Shown here: in pieces, positions 1 to 7,231 of the stretch | How positions within the stretch are numbered: the stretch's first letter is position 1 | Layout: the number at the start of each line of letters is the position of its first letter | Assembly: GCA_018432645.1 (NCBI GenBank) | Contig: JAHDSP010000419.1 | Location: 1-8,248, forward strand | DNA length: 8,248 bases | Direction: 5' to 3' | From: Bacteroidales bacterium | GTDB taxonomy: Bacteria; Bacteroidota; Bacteroidia; Bacteroidales; DTU049 | Program-made: the position numbers and the translations under genes | Notes under the pieces: model-generated | The model's database searches: none | Seen by the model: only the letters and a program-made list of their open reading frames with translations | What the model was told of the DNA's origin: nothing

Positions 1-3000
1 CACCCGTAATAAAAGGCAATGTATATTATCCTGAAGATACAATACTACTCACAGTTACTGTAAATTATCCTGTTAATAATTTGCCATTTTATTCAAAAAA
101 AATTAGTATTATTCAATTTATAACATCTGATAATACTATTGAAAAAGAAATCTCAACATCTGCAATGGTTTATTTTACTCCATATAACACTATAGAGATA
201 TGGAATTTACAAGATTTTCAGAATTTACCGAGACGTTGGTTTACTCCTATTGAAAATCCTGATACAACACGTATCTATATAGACCCTAGTAATATTCCCG
301 AATCAAATATTGATACAAGTGTTTATATTAATTGGGAAATAGGAGATTGGGAAGATGACTGGCAGGATGAATACAGAGAAGTAAAAATGCAAGGTTTATC
401 TTATGCTGTCTTAATGAAACCCGTACCTCCAGATTCTGTTGATTATTATAAAAGCATAGGATATGGACCTGATTCAACAAATATATCGGGTGAAAAAAGT
501 AAAAATTTCACAGGCGTTATTTATGGTCATTTATATACAAAAATTAATAATGATTTAGGTGATCCCGCTTTAGTGGCATTAACAGGAATAAAAGTAAAAT
601 TAATGGATCAGGATAAATTATGGGCAGAAACTATTGAAACAACATATACAGATAATCATGGGTATTTTGAAATACATTATTCTACAAATCAAAAATTTGA
701 AGGAGAAAAGATGGAACTTTTTCTTCGTTTTAAATCAAGAACAAATAACGACTATCAAATACATTCAACTAATTTGATTGGAAGTAATTATAAAGTTAAT
801 TCAGAGCAAATATCGGTACCACAAAATGCAGGGTGGAATCAAATAGAAACAATATTAGCCTATGATGAAAGTAATTATTATGATGCTTTTCGAACAGTAC
901 ATTGGGCTAATAATGGTTTTCGCTATTTTGAAGCAGAAAATAGACCGTTAGGAAAAAGATTAACAATTCATATTAATATTGATGTAGCACCTTCTATAAC
1001 AGGAAGTTTTTACATGTTAGGGAATATTTTTTTAACAGATCTTGCTGGAGATAAAGAAAATACACCCTATCACGAATTTGGCCATTATACAATGTATAAA
1101 TTACAAAGTAATAATTTTACATATCCTTATGGGGAAAATGGATGTGCTGATCATAGATGGTCTAAAGAAAACACGAGCAATCTTGCATGGGTTGAAGGTT
1201 GGGCTGATGCTATAGGAATGATTCTTGATGCTGCTTACTGGCAGGAAGATCGGGAATATGGTTTAAAAGGAGGTGATTTACCTTTGTTTGAAGTTAGAAA
1301 ACATTATAATTCATGTAATATAAATAATGGTTTTCGTTCAGAATATTATATTGCTTGTGCAATTTATGATTTATGGGACGGACCAAACAGAAATTTACCT
1401 AATTTAATACCTGATAATCCAAATAATCCAAATTACACTTTTACTATTCATGGTTGGAATGACAGTGGTCAAGGAATATATGGATGGAAATCAGAAGATG
1501 ATATTGAATTAAGTTTTTATAATATTTGCAAGCCATTAGTTGACCATCCAACAGGTATGCAAGGCTATATAGCAGGTGATAAATGTATGAACATACATGA
1601 TTATTACAGGTACTTAGTAGATAATATAAGTGATTGTGATCTAAAAGCAGATATTAGCAGGGTATTCAGAGAAAATAGAATACAATGGAATATAGCAGAA
1701 TATGAATGGACATGGAATGTAACAAATTTATCTTCCGATTTTATTAAACAAACTGAGATAAAAGATGAAAGTGGTTATATAATATTAGGTGGTTTCCTTA
1801 ATAGCAGAAACTGGACAGATAATTATTTAGTAAATTTTTATAATAAAAATAGTTTCAATGAATTTCGTTATTCAGCATATGCTACACAAGATTTAATAAT
1901 AAGTGATAATTTATGGTTAGGAATTTGGGATACTTATTCAAATGTTTATAAAAGATCAGATTTATATTTAAATGATGCTGTGAGATACGATTATTTGGGA
2001 AATCCTTCTGAAATACACGGAAATTATCAAACTTGCGGAGGTATTGAAATAGATTTGAAATATGGAAAACTTGAATTAGGCGGAGGTGGAAAAGTAAATA
2101 CAACAGCAAATTTAATAATTAATGACAAATCATTATTACGTTTTAGAAATAATAGTAATTTGAATATCTTGACTGGATCTAGTATCATCATTAAAGAAGG
2201 AGGTACACTTTATATTGAAAACAATGCAGATATAGTACTACACGACAATGCAAAAATAATAGTAGAACCCGGCGGTTATATTTGTATAGAAGAAGGAGCT
2301 AATATTTCGGACCTTAGTAAAATTGAATTACAGCAAGGATATAATATAGGAATAAATCCTGTTTTGAATATATCACACGATAATTGTTATACTATTGAAT
2401 GTGGTACACTCGTTTATTATACTCATCCTGATAAAACAATTGTAGATATAAATGATACCTGGAATAATGAAAATTTTAAATTCAGAAAAAATTTGGTTAT
2501 TCAAAGTGGTACAGAATTAACTATAAATAATTCATATCTTGAATTTGAAGAAAAAGCAAAAATAATTGTTGAGCCAGGATCGAAATTAATTCTTAATAAT
2601 ACAAAAGTAACTAATCTAGAACAATGTGGTACTATGTGGCAGGGCATAGAAGTCTGGGGCAACAAAGACTTATCTCAATATCCGGAAAGCAATCAAGGCG
2701 TTGTGGAACTTAAAAATGGTGCAATAATTGAAAATGCTCTAAATGCTATAAGAACAATAAAGTCGCTTGGTGATATTGACGATGATGGAAATGAAGATTT
2801 TGACTGGGCTTACACAGGCGGTATTATACATGCAAAAGATGCTAATTTTATTAATAACCGAAAAGCAATAGAATTTCTTTCTTATCATAATATTTTACCT
2901 AATGGTAGTGAAATTGCTAATTCCAGCTATTTTTATAACTGCACTTTTGAAACAAATGCACAACTATCAGACCCAGGCACATTACCTGAAACATTTGTAA

Positions 3001-3689
3001 GTTTATATGATGTGAAAGGCGTCAAATTTTTTGGCTGCACTTTCCAAAATACAGCCCCGACAGGTGTTTATTCTACCACGAAAAGAGGCAATGGTATTAC
3101 CAGTGTTGATGCAAGTTATGAGGTTAAACCATTATGTTTAAATCCTTATATATATCCTTGCACTGAATACCAGCCAAATACTTTTCAAAATCTGTATTAT
3201 GGTATTGATGCCAGTAATACAAACCCTGCAATAACATTAACAATTAACGGGAATAATTTTGATAATAATCATAGAAGTATAATTTTAAAAGGTATAAATA
3301 ATGCTACAATTACTAAAAATAATTTTGATATAGGAGCTTCTATTGGGAATGACATAAAAGAGCTACCTAATGAAGGTGAAGTATGTGAATTGTTAAAACC
3401 TTCTTATGGAATATACTTACATAAATGTTCAGGTTACAAAGTAGAAGAAAATAATTTTTCTACAACTCATAATGGACGTGCAGGAATTATTGTTGATAAT
3501 TCGGGAATAAACGCTAATGAAATTTATAATAATACTTTTGATAACTTAGCTATAGGTACTCAGGCACAAGGCGTAAATGCTGCGGGGGTATGGATAGTAT
3601 CAAAAAGTAGTAATCTTGAGGATATTGAAATTAATGTTGGGCAAGGTTTGCAATTTTTATGTAATCAGTATTTTAATGTATCTTCCTGA
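1..3689 (+). CDS. Exported gluzincin-like metalloprotease / parallel beta-helix protein, 5'-partial and probably 3'-truncated
   Basis: The frame is open from codon 3-5 (PVIKGNVYYPED...), so the gene begins upstream; the TTG at 81 is only the first possible start codon inside the window, not a credible start. Order of parts: an Ig-like N-terminal stretch (to about base 500); a carboxypeptidase-regulatory-like beta domain (about 507-770, with TDNHGYFEI); and a metalloprotease part with HEFGH at 1071-1085 and WVEGWAD around 1188-1208. The Glu codon at 1194-1196 is the likely third zinc ligand, as in gluzincins. From about 2035 to the end come beta-helix rungs (IIIKEGGTLYIENNADIVL, KIIVEPGSKLIL, CGTMWQGIEVWG, then PbH1-like NNFDNNHRSIIL units). 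Such proteins in Bacteroidota usually end in a type IX secretion sorting domain; none is present. The protein stops at QYFNVSS, and codons FNVSS-stop lie inside a repeat, so I infer a lost 3' end. Activity and substrate are unknown. The fold call is firm; the protease call is moderate. Confidence 0.85.
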   Translation, partial: PVIKGNVYYPEDTILLTVTVNYPVNNLPFYSKKISIIQFITSDNTIEKEISTSAMVYFTPYNTIEIWNLQDFQNLPRRWFTPIENPDTTRIYIDPSNIPESNIDTSVYINWEIGDWEDDWQDEYREVKMQGLSYAVLMKPVPPDSVDYYKSIGYGPDSTNISGEKSKNFTGVIYGHLYTKINNDLGDPALVALTGIKVKLMDQDKLWAETIETTYTDNHGYFEIHYSTNQKFEGEKMELFLRFKSRTNNDYQIHSTNLIGSNYKVNSEQISVPQNAGWNQIETILAYDESNYYDAFRTVHWANNGFRYFEAENRPLGKRLTIHINIDVAPSITGSFYMLGNIFLTDLAGDKENTPYHEFGHYTMYKLQSNNFTYPYGENGCADHRWSKENTSNLAWVEGWADAIGMILDAAYWQEDREYGLKGGDLPLFEVRKHYNSCNINNGFRSEYYIACAIYDLWDGPNRNLPNLIPDNPNNPNYTFTIHGWNDSGQGIYGWKSEDDIELSFYNICKPLVDHPTGMQGYIAGDKCMNIHDYYRYLVDNISDCDLKADISRVFRENRIQWNIAEYEWTWNVTNLSSDFIKQTEIKDESGYIILGGFLNSRNWTDNYLVNFYNKNSFNEFRYSAYATQDLIISDNLWLGIWDTYSNVYKRSDLYLNDAVRYDYLGNPSEIHGNYQTCGGIEIDLKYGKLELGGGGKVNTTANLIINDKSLLRFRNNSNLNILTGSSIIIKEGGTLYIENNADIVLHDNAKIIVEPGGYICIEEGANISDLSKIELQQGYNIGINPVLNISHDNCYTIECGTLVYYTHPDKTIVDINDTWNNENFKFRKNLVIQSGTELTINNSYLEFEEKAKIIVEPGSKLILNNTKVTNLEQCGTMWQGIEVWGNKDLSQYPESNQGVVELKNGAIIENALNAIRTIKSLGDIDDDGNEDFDWAYTGGIIHAKDANFINNRKAIEFLSYHNILPNGSEIANSSYFYNCTFETNAQLSDPGTLPETFVSLYDVKGVKFFGCTFQNTAPTGVYSTTKRGNGITSVDASYEVKPLCLNPYIYPCTEYQPNTFQNLYYGIDASNTNPAITLTINGNNFDNNHRSIILKGINNATITKNNFDIGASIGNDIKELPNEGEVCELLKPSYGIYLHKCSGYKVEENNFSTTHNGRAGIIVDNSGINANEIYNNTFDNLAIGTQAQGVNAAGVWIVSKSSNLEDIEINVGQGLQFLCNQYFNVSS

Positions 3690-3763
3690 AAAATATTAAA
3701 AAAAATGTTAATGGGTATTTGGCTTTAATTTTAGGTAAGCAATAAATTCATATAATTAAAAAA
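3671..3763. repeat. 93-bp direct repeat, copy 1
   Basis: This stretch runs from TTTTAATGTATCTTCC to TTCATATAATTAAAAAA and recurs at 3915-4006. By eye the copies differ only by one base in an A-run (8 versus 7 A), GGGTAT versus GGATAT, and CATATAATT versus CATACAATT. The left end lies inside the beta-helix gene and supplies its last five codons and stop. The ends form an imperfect terminal inverted repeat (AATGTAT against AATTATAT here; AATTGTAT in copy 2), with a T-run on the left and an A-run on the right. It could be a short dispersed element or one part of a 244-bp tandem duplication. Confidence 0.9.
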
Positions 3764-3777
3764 TTAGTTATTCGTTA

Positions 3778-3821
3778 GCATTACCATAGCACACGGTTTA
3801 AACCGTGTGCTATGGTAATGC
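3778..3821. repeat. Perfect 44-bp palindrome, REP/RAYT-like
   Basis: Two 22-base arms (3778-3799 and 3800-3821) are exact reverse complements with no spacer, centred on ACACGGTTTAAACCGTGT. The arms contain the only GC-richer stretch in this AT-rich gap. As DNA it could extrude a cruciform; as RNA it would fold into a long hairpin with a minimal loop. There is no U-tract directly after it on either strand, so a plain intrinsic terminator is not favoured. Palindromes of the ATAGCACACGGTTT...AAACCGTGTGCTAT type remind me of REP elements moved by RAYT (IS200-like Y1) transposases in Bacteroidota. That family link is from memory, and no transposase gene is in the window. Confidence 0.8.
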
Positions 3822-3842
3822 AATAATATTTTGTCAATAATT

Positions 3843-3950
3843 TTAACCATTTTCAATTATTTTTATTTCTTCTTCGGTCAGGTCATAAAGTTTATAAATC
3901 CGATTGTCTATTTTTTTTAATGTATCTTCCTGAAAAATATTAAAAAAATG
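3843..3950 (-). pseudogene. 3'-end remnant of a gene, tail resembling Eco57I/TaqI-like restriction-methylase proteins
   Basis: On the minus strand, 35 sense codons read HFFNIFQEDTLKKIDNRIYK followed by LYDLTEEEIKIIENG and a TAA stop at 3845-3843. The pattern IDxxIYxLYxLTEEEIKIIE is, as I recall, the charged C-terminal tail of type IIG/N-6 adenine methylase proteins with a TaqI-like specificity domain, so I take this as the last piece of such a gene. The frame is closed upstream by an in-frame TAA at 3953-3951. Beyond that stop it continues in a coding-like way (YEFIAYLKLKPNIH) to about 3995 before another stop. There is no plausible start and no upstream domain. It overlaps repeat copy 2, which may be where it was cut. 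The family assignment rests on a short motif only. Confidence 0.5.
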
Positions 3951-4006
3951 TTAATGGATATTTGGCTTTAATTTTAGGTAAGCAATAAATTCATACAATT
4001 AAAAAA
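3915..4006. repeat. 92-bp direct repeat, copy 2
   Basis: Second copy of the repeat at 3671-3763, in the same orientation, 244 bp downstream. It ends TTCATACAATTAAAAAA at 4006, and sequence similarity to copy 1 stops there (C versus T, then divergent). On the minus strand the left part of this copy is continuous with the frame of the gene-tail remnant (NIFQEDTL then KKIDNRIY). This suggests that the junction in copy 2 is the older arrangement and that copy 1, inside the beta-helix gene, is derived. Confidence 0.9.
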
Positions 4007-4129
4007 CTGGATTTTCTCAATAACTATCTGGCTATTAAGCTATTGAAAGTTTATTAATTCTAAGGAAGATCTGTTAAAAAAATGCCTTTACAATAATTAG
4101 CCAGCTTTCCCAAGGAGACTTTTCTTTTG

Positions 4130-4164
4130 TTACTTTTCTTTGTGTGGTTGACAAAGAAAAGTAA
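4130..4164. repeat. Inverted repeat, 14-bp stem with 7-base loop
   Basis: TTACTTTTCTTTGT (4130-4143) is exactly complementary to ACAAAGAAAAGTAA (4151-4164) around a 7-base loop GTGGTTG. No T-tract follows on either strand, which argues against an intrinsic terminator. The wording CTTTTGTTACTTTTCTTTG...CAAAGAAAAGTAA resembles a dispersed repeat I associate with many bacterial genomes, but this is recollection, not a search. Confidence 0.65.
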
Positions 4165-4185
4165 ATTAAAAAGAAATTTATTCAT

Positions 4186-4220
4186 ACAAAATTATTGTTA
4201 TCTTTTTAAAATAATTTTGT
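4186..4220. repeat. AT-rich inverted repeat, 11-bp arms
   Basis: ACAAAATTATT (4186-4196) pairs with AATAATTTTGT (4210-4220) across a 13-base loop. It contains only two G-C pairs, so the hairpin is weak. In this base composition it could partly be chance. It lies 78 bases before the PAP2 start and might belong to the upstream control region. Confidence 0.4.
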
Positions 4221-4276
4221 TGTTAATTAAACGCCTAATTCAATTAATTTAAATAATAGACAAATAAAAATTATAT

Positions 4277-4284
4277 TAATTTTG
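4277..4284 (+). promoter_or_regulatory. Putative Bacteroidota -7 box for the PAP2 gene
   Basis: TAATTTTG matches the Bacteroidota -7 consensus TAnnTTTG exactly and ends 14 bases before the ATG at 4299, implying a very short leader. No TTG or TTTG is visible at the expected -33 position, so the call is tentative. There is no Shine-Dalgarno; the stretch before the ATG is A/T only, as is common in this phylum. Confidence 0.45.
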
Positions 4285-4298
4285 TAAAAAATATTAAT

Positions 4299-4913
4299 AT
4301 GTTAGAGACAATATTAAGCTGGGACACTCAATTATTATTATTAATCAATCATGCGAGAACAGGTTTTTTAGACGTAATTTTATATCTCGTATCTCAGCAA
4401 TATTTTTGGGTTCCTCTTTATGCAGCAGTATTAATTTTATTAATTATTCATTATAAAAAGAAATCATGGGCATACATTTTATTATTTTTGATTTTAGTAT
4501 TATTCACTGATCAGTCATCTGTAATGATAAAAAAGAGTGTGAAAAGATTGCGGCCATGTCATGAACCAGAAATAGCCGCTAATGTAATATTGATTAAAAA
4601 TAAATGTGGCGGTAAATATAGTTTCGTATCATCTCATGCTACTAATTGCACTGGTTTTGCAGTCTTAGCATGGTTATTACTAAAACCATTTGCCAATAAA
4701 AAATGGAAAAAATGGATAATGGGAATAATACTTTTCGGATTATATGCTTTTGCAGTAGGGTATAGTAGAGCATATTTAGGTGTACATTATCCTATTGATA
4801 TTTTATGTGGAGCAATATTAGGTGCATTTTTAAGTTGGCTGGTGTATTGGAGTAGTCGTAAAATCTTCCCTAATTTATTTTCCCTCTCCCTTAAAGACAA
4901 TAATAACGGTTAA
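4299..4913 (+). CDS. PAP2-family membrane phosphatase (lipid phosphate/pyrophosphate phosphatase)
   Basis: This 204-residue integral membrane protein has the three type-2 phosphatidic acid phosphatase motifs: KX6RP at K78-R85-P86, a variant second motif VSSHA at 110-114 (canonical PSGHA; His113 kept), and SRX5HX3D at S156-R157, H163 and D167. Hydrophobic segments lie at about 24-50, 57-76, 117-130, 138-154 and 166-186. Length and layout fit small bacterial PAP2 enzymes, which remove phosphate from undecaprenyl pyrophosphate, phosphatidylglycerophosphate or lipid A. The sequence does not say which. The start at 4299 sits just after a -7 box and begins a typical amphipathic N-terminus. Its last 39 bases overlap the end of the convergent sugar-transferase gene. 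Carrier-lipid recycling would fit that neighbour, but the two are on opposite strands. Confidence 0.92.
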   Translation: MLETILSWDTQLLLLINHARTGFLDVILYLVSQQYFWVPLYAAVLILLIIHYKKKSWAYILLFLILVLFTDQSSVMIKKSVKRLRPCHEPEIAANVILIKNKCGGKYSFVSSHATNCTGFAVLAWLLLKPFANKKWKKWIMGIILFGLYAFAVGYSRAYLGVHYPIDILCGAILGAFLSWLVYWSSRKIFPNLFSLSLKDNNNG

Positions 4914-6326
4914 AATCAGAATTTTTAAATCGCTAAAAAGAGAGATATTATCTAAATAAAGTAAATCGTAATATAATCTCTCTATCATTTGCTCGATATT
5001 TTCAGCGTAACCATATTTCACTTGTCCCCAAGATGTTATACCTGGTTTTAGTTTAAGCAATAATTTATAATAAGGTACTATTTTCACTATTTGATCAATA
5101 TAGAATTGTCTCTCTGGTCTGGGTCCTACCAGGGACATATCACCTTTAATCACATTAAAAAATTGTGGTAACTCATCAAATCTATATTTTCGCATAACTC
5201 TTCCCCAAGGAGTAACTCTATTATCATCTTTACAACTTAATGCTGGTCCTTTATCTTCAGCATTTACATACATACTGCGAAATTTATAAATATTAAATGG
5301 TAGACCATATCTACCTATTCTCTCTTGCTTGTATATTATCGGGCCAGGGGAACTTTTTTTTACCTTGTATGCTATAAATATCAATAATGGTGAAAGCAAT
5401 ATCAATGCTATAACTGAAACAAAAATATCTATTGCTCTTTTCAAAAAACTCTGCCATGTAGATAACAAATATTTCGGCACATTTATATATGCTATATTAG
5501 AGAATGGATGTATTTTTACACTACTAGTAACTATGACATCTTTCACATCAGAAACTATATATAAATTTACATCGAAAATATTTCTATTAGATAAAACATT
5601 AGATATTTTGTCATAATCTTCTGGCTTCAAAACAATATATGCGTCCTCTACATAATATTCTGTTATGATCCTATCTATTTCATTTAATTCACATAAACAC
5701 GGTAATTGATCTTTTAGAATATCTTCACCACCATTTATTTTAACATAACCAATGACTTTTTGTCCAGTATCATATCTATCTTTATTTATAGAATTATATA
5801 CTCTTTCTGCCAATAAATTATTACCGATTATTAAAGTATTAAAAACAATTTTTCCTTTTTTAATTCTTTTTTTAGTCCAAGACATTAAAGATAATCGCAG
5901 AATATACGTTATAGAAAAGCTAATACCTAAATAAGAAAAATAAACATTATATAAATATTTATAATGGTAATATGGATAATCATCTAATACAACTATAAAA
6001 AAAACAATAGTAACAGCTAATAAACATTGTAAAAAAGTTGTGAAAAGCTCTTTTAATCTACTTTTGCGATATACTTCTCTATAGGAATCTGAAAAAGCAA
6101 AAATAAAAATAAAAATTAAAGGAATTATTATAGCACCTATATAAAAATTATTATCACTAAAAATCATCTCTGATAAAGAGCTAAAGTCATAACTGCCGTG
6201 GTATATTAAATTTTTTCTATAAAAAGATAAAAACAACCATCCGCCTAGTGTAGCGATAATATCTAATACCAAATAATAAATGGTATAGCGTACTTTGTGC
6301 AGTGGTGGCTCTATTCTTTCATTCAT
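4875..6326 (-). CDS. Polyprenyl glycosylphosphotransferase (exopolysaccharide-type sugar transferase)
   Basis: This 483-residue inner-membrane enzyme of the WbaP/WcaJ type transfers a hexose-1-phosphate from a nucleotide sugar to undecaprenyl phosphate, the first step of surface polysaccharide or glycan repeat-unit assembly. Four N-terminal membrane segments (about 15-36, 62-79, 98-114, 127-146) are followed by a Rossmann-like domain (LIIGNN at 165-170). The C-terminal catalytic domain starts with a hydrophobic helix broken by Ser-Pro (S312-P313), as in the re-entrant helix of PglC. Conserved pieces are KFRSM (348-352), the catalytic Asp-Glu pair in RFDELPQ (D384-E385), GDMSLVGPRP (395-404) and KPGITSWGQ (427-435). 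Length is normal for the long family form. The start is 3 bases after the stop of the lipoprotein gene, so the two are probably co-transcribed. The sugar specificity cannot be read from the sequence. Confidence 0.95.
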   Translation of the reverse strand: MNERIEPPLHKVRYTIYYLVLDIIATLGGWLFLSFYRKNLIYHGSYDFSSLSEMIFSDNNFYIGAIIIPLIFIFIFAFSDSYREVYRKSRLKELFTTFLQCLLAVTIVFFIVVLDDYPYYHYKYLYNVYFSYLGISFSITYILRLSLMSWTKKRIKKGKIVFNTLIIGNNLLAERVYNSINKDRYDTGQKVIGYVKINGGEDILKDQLPCLCELNEIDRIITEYYVEDAYIVLKPEDYDKISNVLSNRNIFDVNLYIVSDVKDVIVTSSVKIHPFSNIAYINVPKYLLSTWQSFLKRAIDIFVSVIALILLSPLLIFIAYKVKKSSPGPIIYKQERIGRYGLPFNIYKFRSMYVNAEDKGPALSCKDDNRVTPWGRVMRKYRFDELPQFFNVIKGDMSLVGPRPERQFYIDQIVKIVPYYKLLLKLKPGITSWGQVKYGYAENIEQMIERLYYDLLYLDNISLFSDLKILILTVIIVFKGEGK

Positions 6327-6329
6327 AAG

Positions 6330-7181
6330 CTATTGTGATGAAATTAGTTTAATATTATCTAATAAAATTTTTCCTTCTACATTATTGCTTGTTTTTTTAG
6401 AGCTAAAAAATATTATAAAACTGCTAGTAGCCCCATATCTAGTTGATAATGGTGTAAGGTTAATATAAAATTTTTTCCATTCACTAGTCGGTTTTAGCAC
6501 AATATATGGATATGTGAGTGGGCCAGTATTAGTATACACATTTACTCCAATAGTTAGATGTTCAGTACTTTTATAATTTAATTCCAAAAAATGCATTAAA
6601 CCAGGTTCTAAAGAATAACTATTGACAGTGTATATAAAAACAGAATCTTTAGTATCAGTCAGCGAAATAATACCAGAGAATATACCTTCGAAAACATCTT
6701 CATCATTATTTGTAGTTATGATTGTAGTATCACTAGCTGTTGAACTACTAAATATAGTACCAGCCGTTTCGAAATCTTCAATAAAATGAAAATTAATACC
6801 TTCCATATAATTAAAAACTGGTTTTATTTTTATGACACTATCAGGCACGAAAGTTACTTGAGTTACATAATTGTCATAAAAAGGATAAACAGCTCTGGTA
6901 GTATTGATACCGTTTAGTTTAATGCCTGGCATAATAATTAATTCATGTTTGCCTTCGTATAAAAGTGGTATTTTTGCTGGTAATTCATATACTCCGTTAG
7001 CAGTGCCATCTACATAAATCCATACAGTATTAATAGCATGAGATGCAGACCCTTCGCCTGGTCTTACATTCAAATCTACTTCATCAATTTGCAAATATGA
7101 TGGTATTTGTTCAGCAGGATCTAACCATTCACACGATGTAATATTAAAAATGATAAAAATTAAAAATAAATATTCCCTCAT
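6330..7181 (-). CDS. Uncharacterised lipoprotein with PEGA-like and jelly-roll-like parts
   Basis: The 283-residue product begins with a short hydrophobic signal and lipobox ITSC, with Cys17 as the predicted lipidation site. The next residues (EWLDPAEQ) are acidic but not a clear surface-export signal, so inner or outer membrane placement is open. Residues about 46-95 (VWIYVDGT, ELPAKIPLLYEGKHELIIMPG) resemble a PEGA-type beta unit. Residues about 135-280 open with IEDFE and close with ILLDNIKL, a pattern typical of jelly-roll carbohydrate-binding-like domains. There are no catalytic motifs I recognise. It sits between the oxidoreductase gene (50 bp gap) and the sugar transferase (3 bp gap) on the same strand. 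I recall similar proteins next to sugar transferases in other Bacteroidota, which suggests a glycan-linked role, but the function is unknown. Confidence 0.85.
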   Translation of the reverse strand: MREYLFLIFIIFNITSCEWLDPAEQIPSYLQIDEVDLNVRPGEGSASHAINTVWIYVDGTANGVYELPAKIPLLYEGKHELIIMPGIKLNGINTTRAVYPFYDNYVTQVTFVPDSVIKIKPVFNYMEGINFHFIEDFETAGTIFSSSTASDTTIITTNNDEDVFEGIFSGIISLTDTKDSVFIYTVNSYSLEPGLMHFLELNYKSTEHLTIGVNVYTNTGPLTYPYIVLKPTSEWKKFYINLTPLSTRYGATSSFIIFFSSKKTSNNVEGKILLDNIKLISSQ

Positions 7182-7231
7182 ATCTCTATGTTAAATATAT
7201 TAACTATAAAAATTAATTTTTATTACAAAAA

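Larger units (their letters stand above)
4007..4298. other. AT-rich intergenic stretch without a gene
   Basis: I find no coding frame of useful length on either strand between the second repeat and the PAP2 start. It contains a hairpin at 4130-4164, an inverted repeat at 4186-4220 and a putative -7 box at 4277-4284, each listed separately. From 4007 to 4129 I see nothing recognisable. Confidence 0.7.

Noticed and set aside
81..83. TTG as start codon of the large + strand gene
   Set aside because: The frame is open and protein-like all the way to base 3, with no stop before 81, so the gene starts upstream of the window.
1882..2109. Minus-strand open frame of 75 codons
   Set aside because: It lies wholly opposite the beta-helix coding region, and its composition (Leu/Phe/Asn/His rich, no motif) is that of a reverse-frame artefact.
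3671..4006. CRISPR array
   Set aside because: There are only two copies, each over 90 bp, with one 151-bp interval; no short regular repeats and no cas genes.
4130..4164. Intrinsic terminator for an upstream transcript
   Set aside because: The stem is perfect but has no T-tract following on either strand, and no intact gene ends close by.
4939..4985. Imperfect AGAGAGATATTA / TAATATAATCTCTCT inverted repeat as terminator of the PAP2 gene
   Set aside because: The pairing is imperfect, lies inside the sugar-transferase coding sequence and has no clear T-run after it; chance is likely at this base composition.
5329..5934. Two + strand open frames (5329-5616 and 5752-5934)
   Set aside because: Both are antisense to the well-supported sugar-transferase gene, with no motif, promoter or neighbour support.
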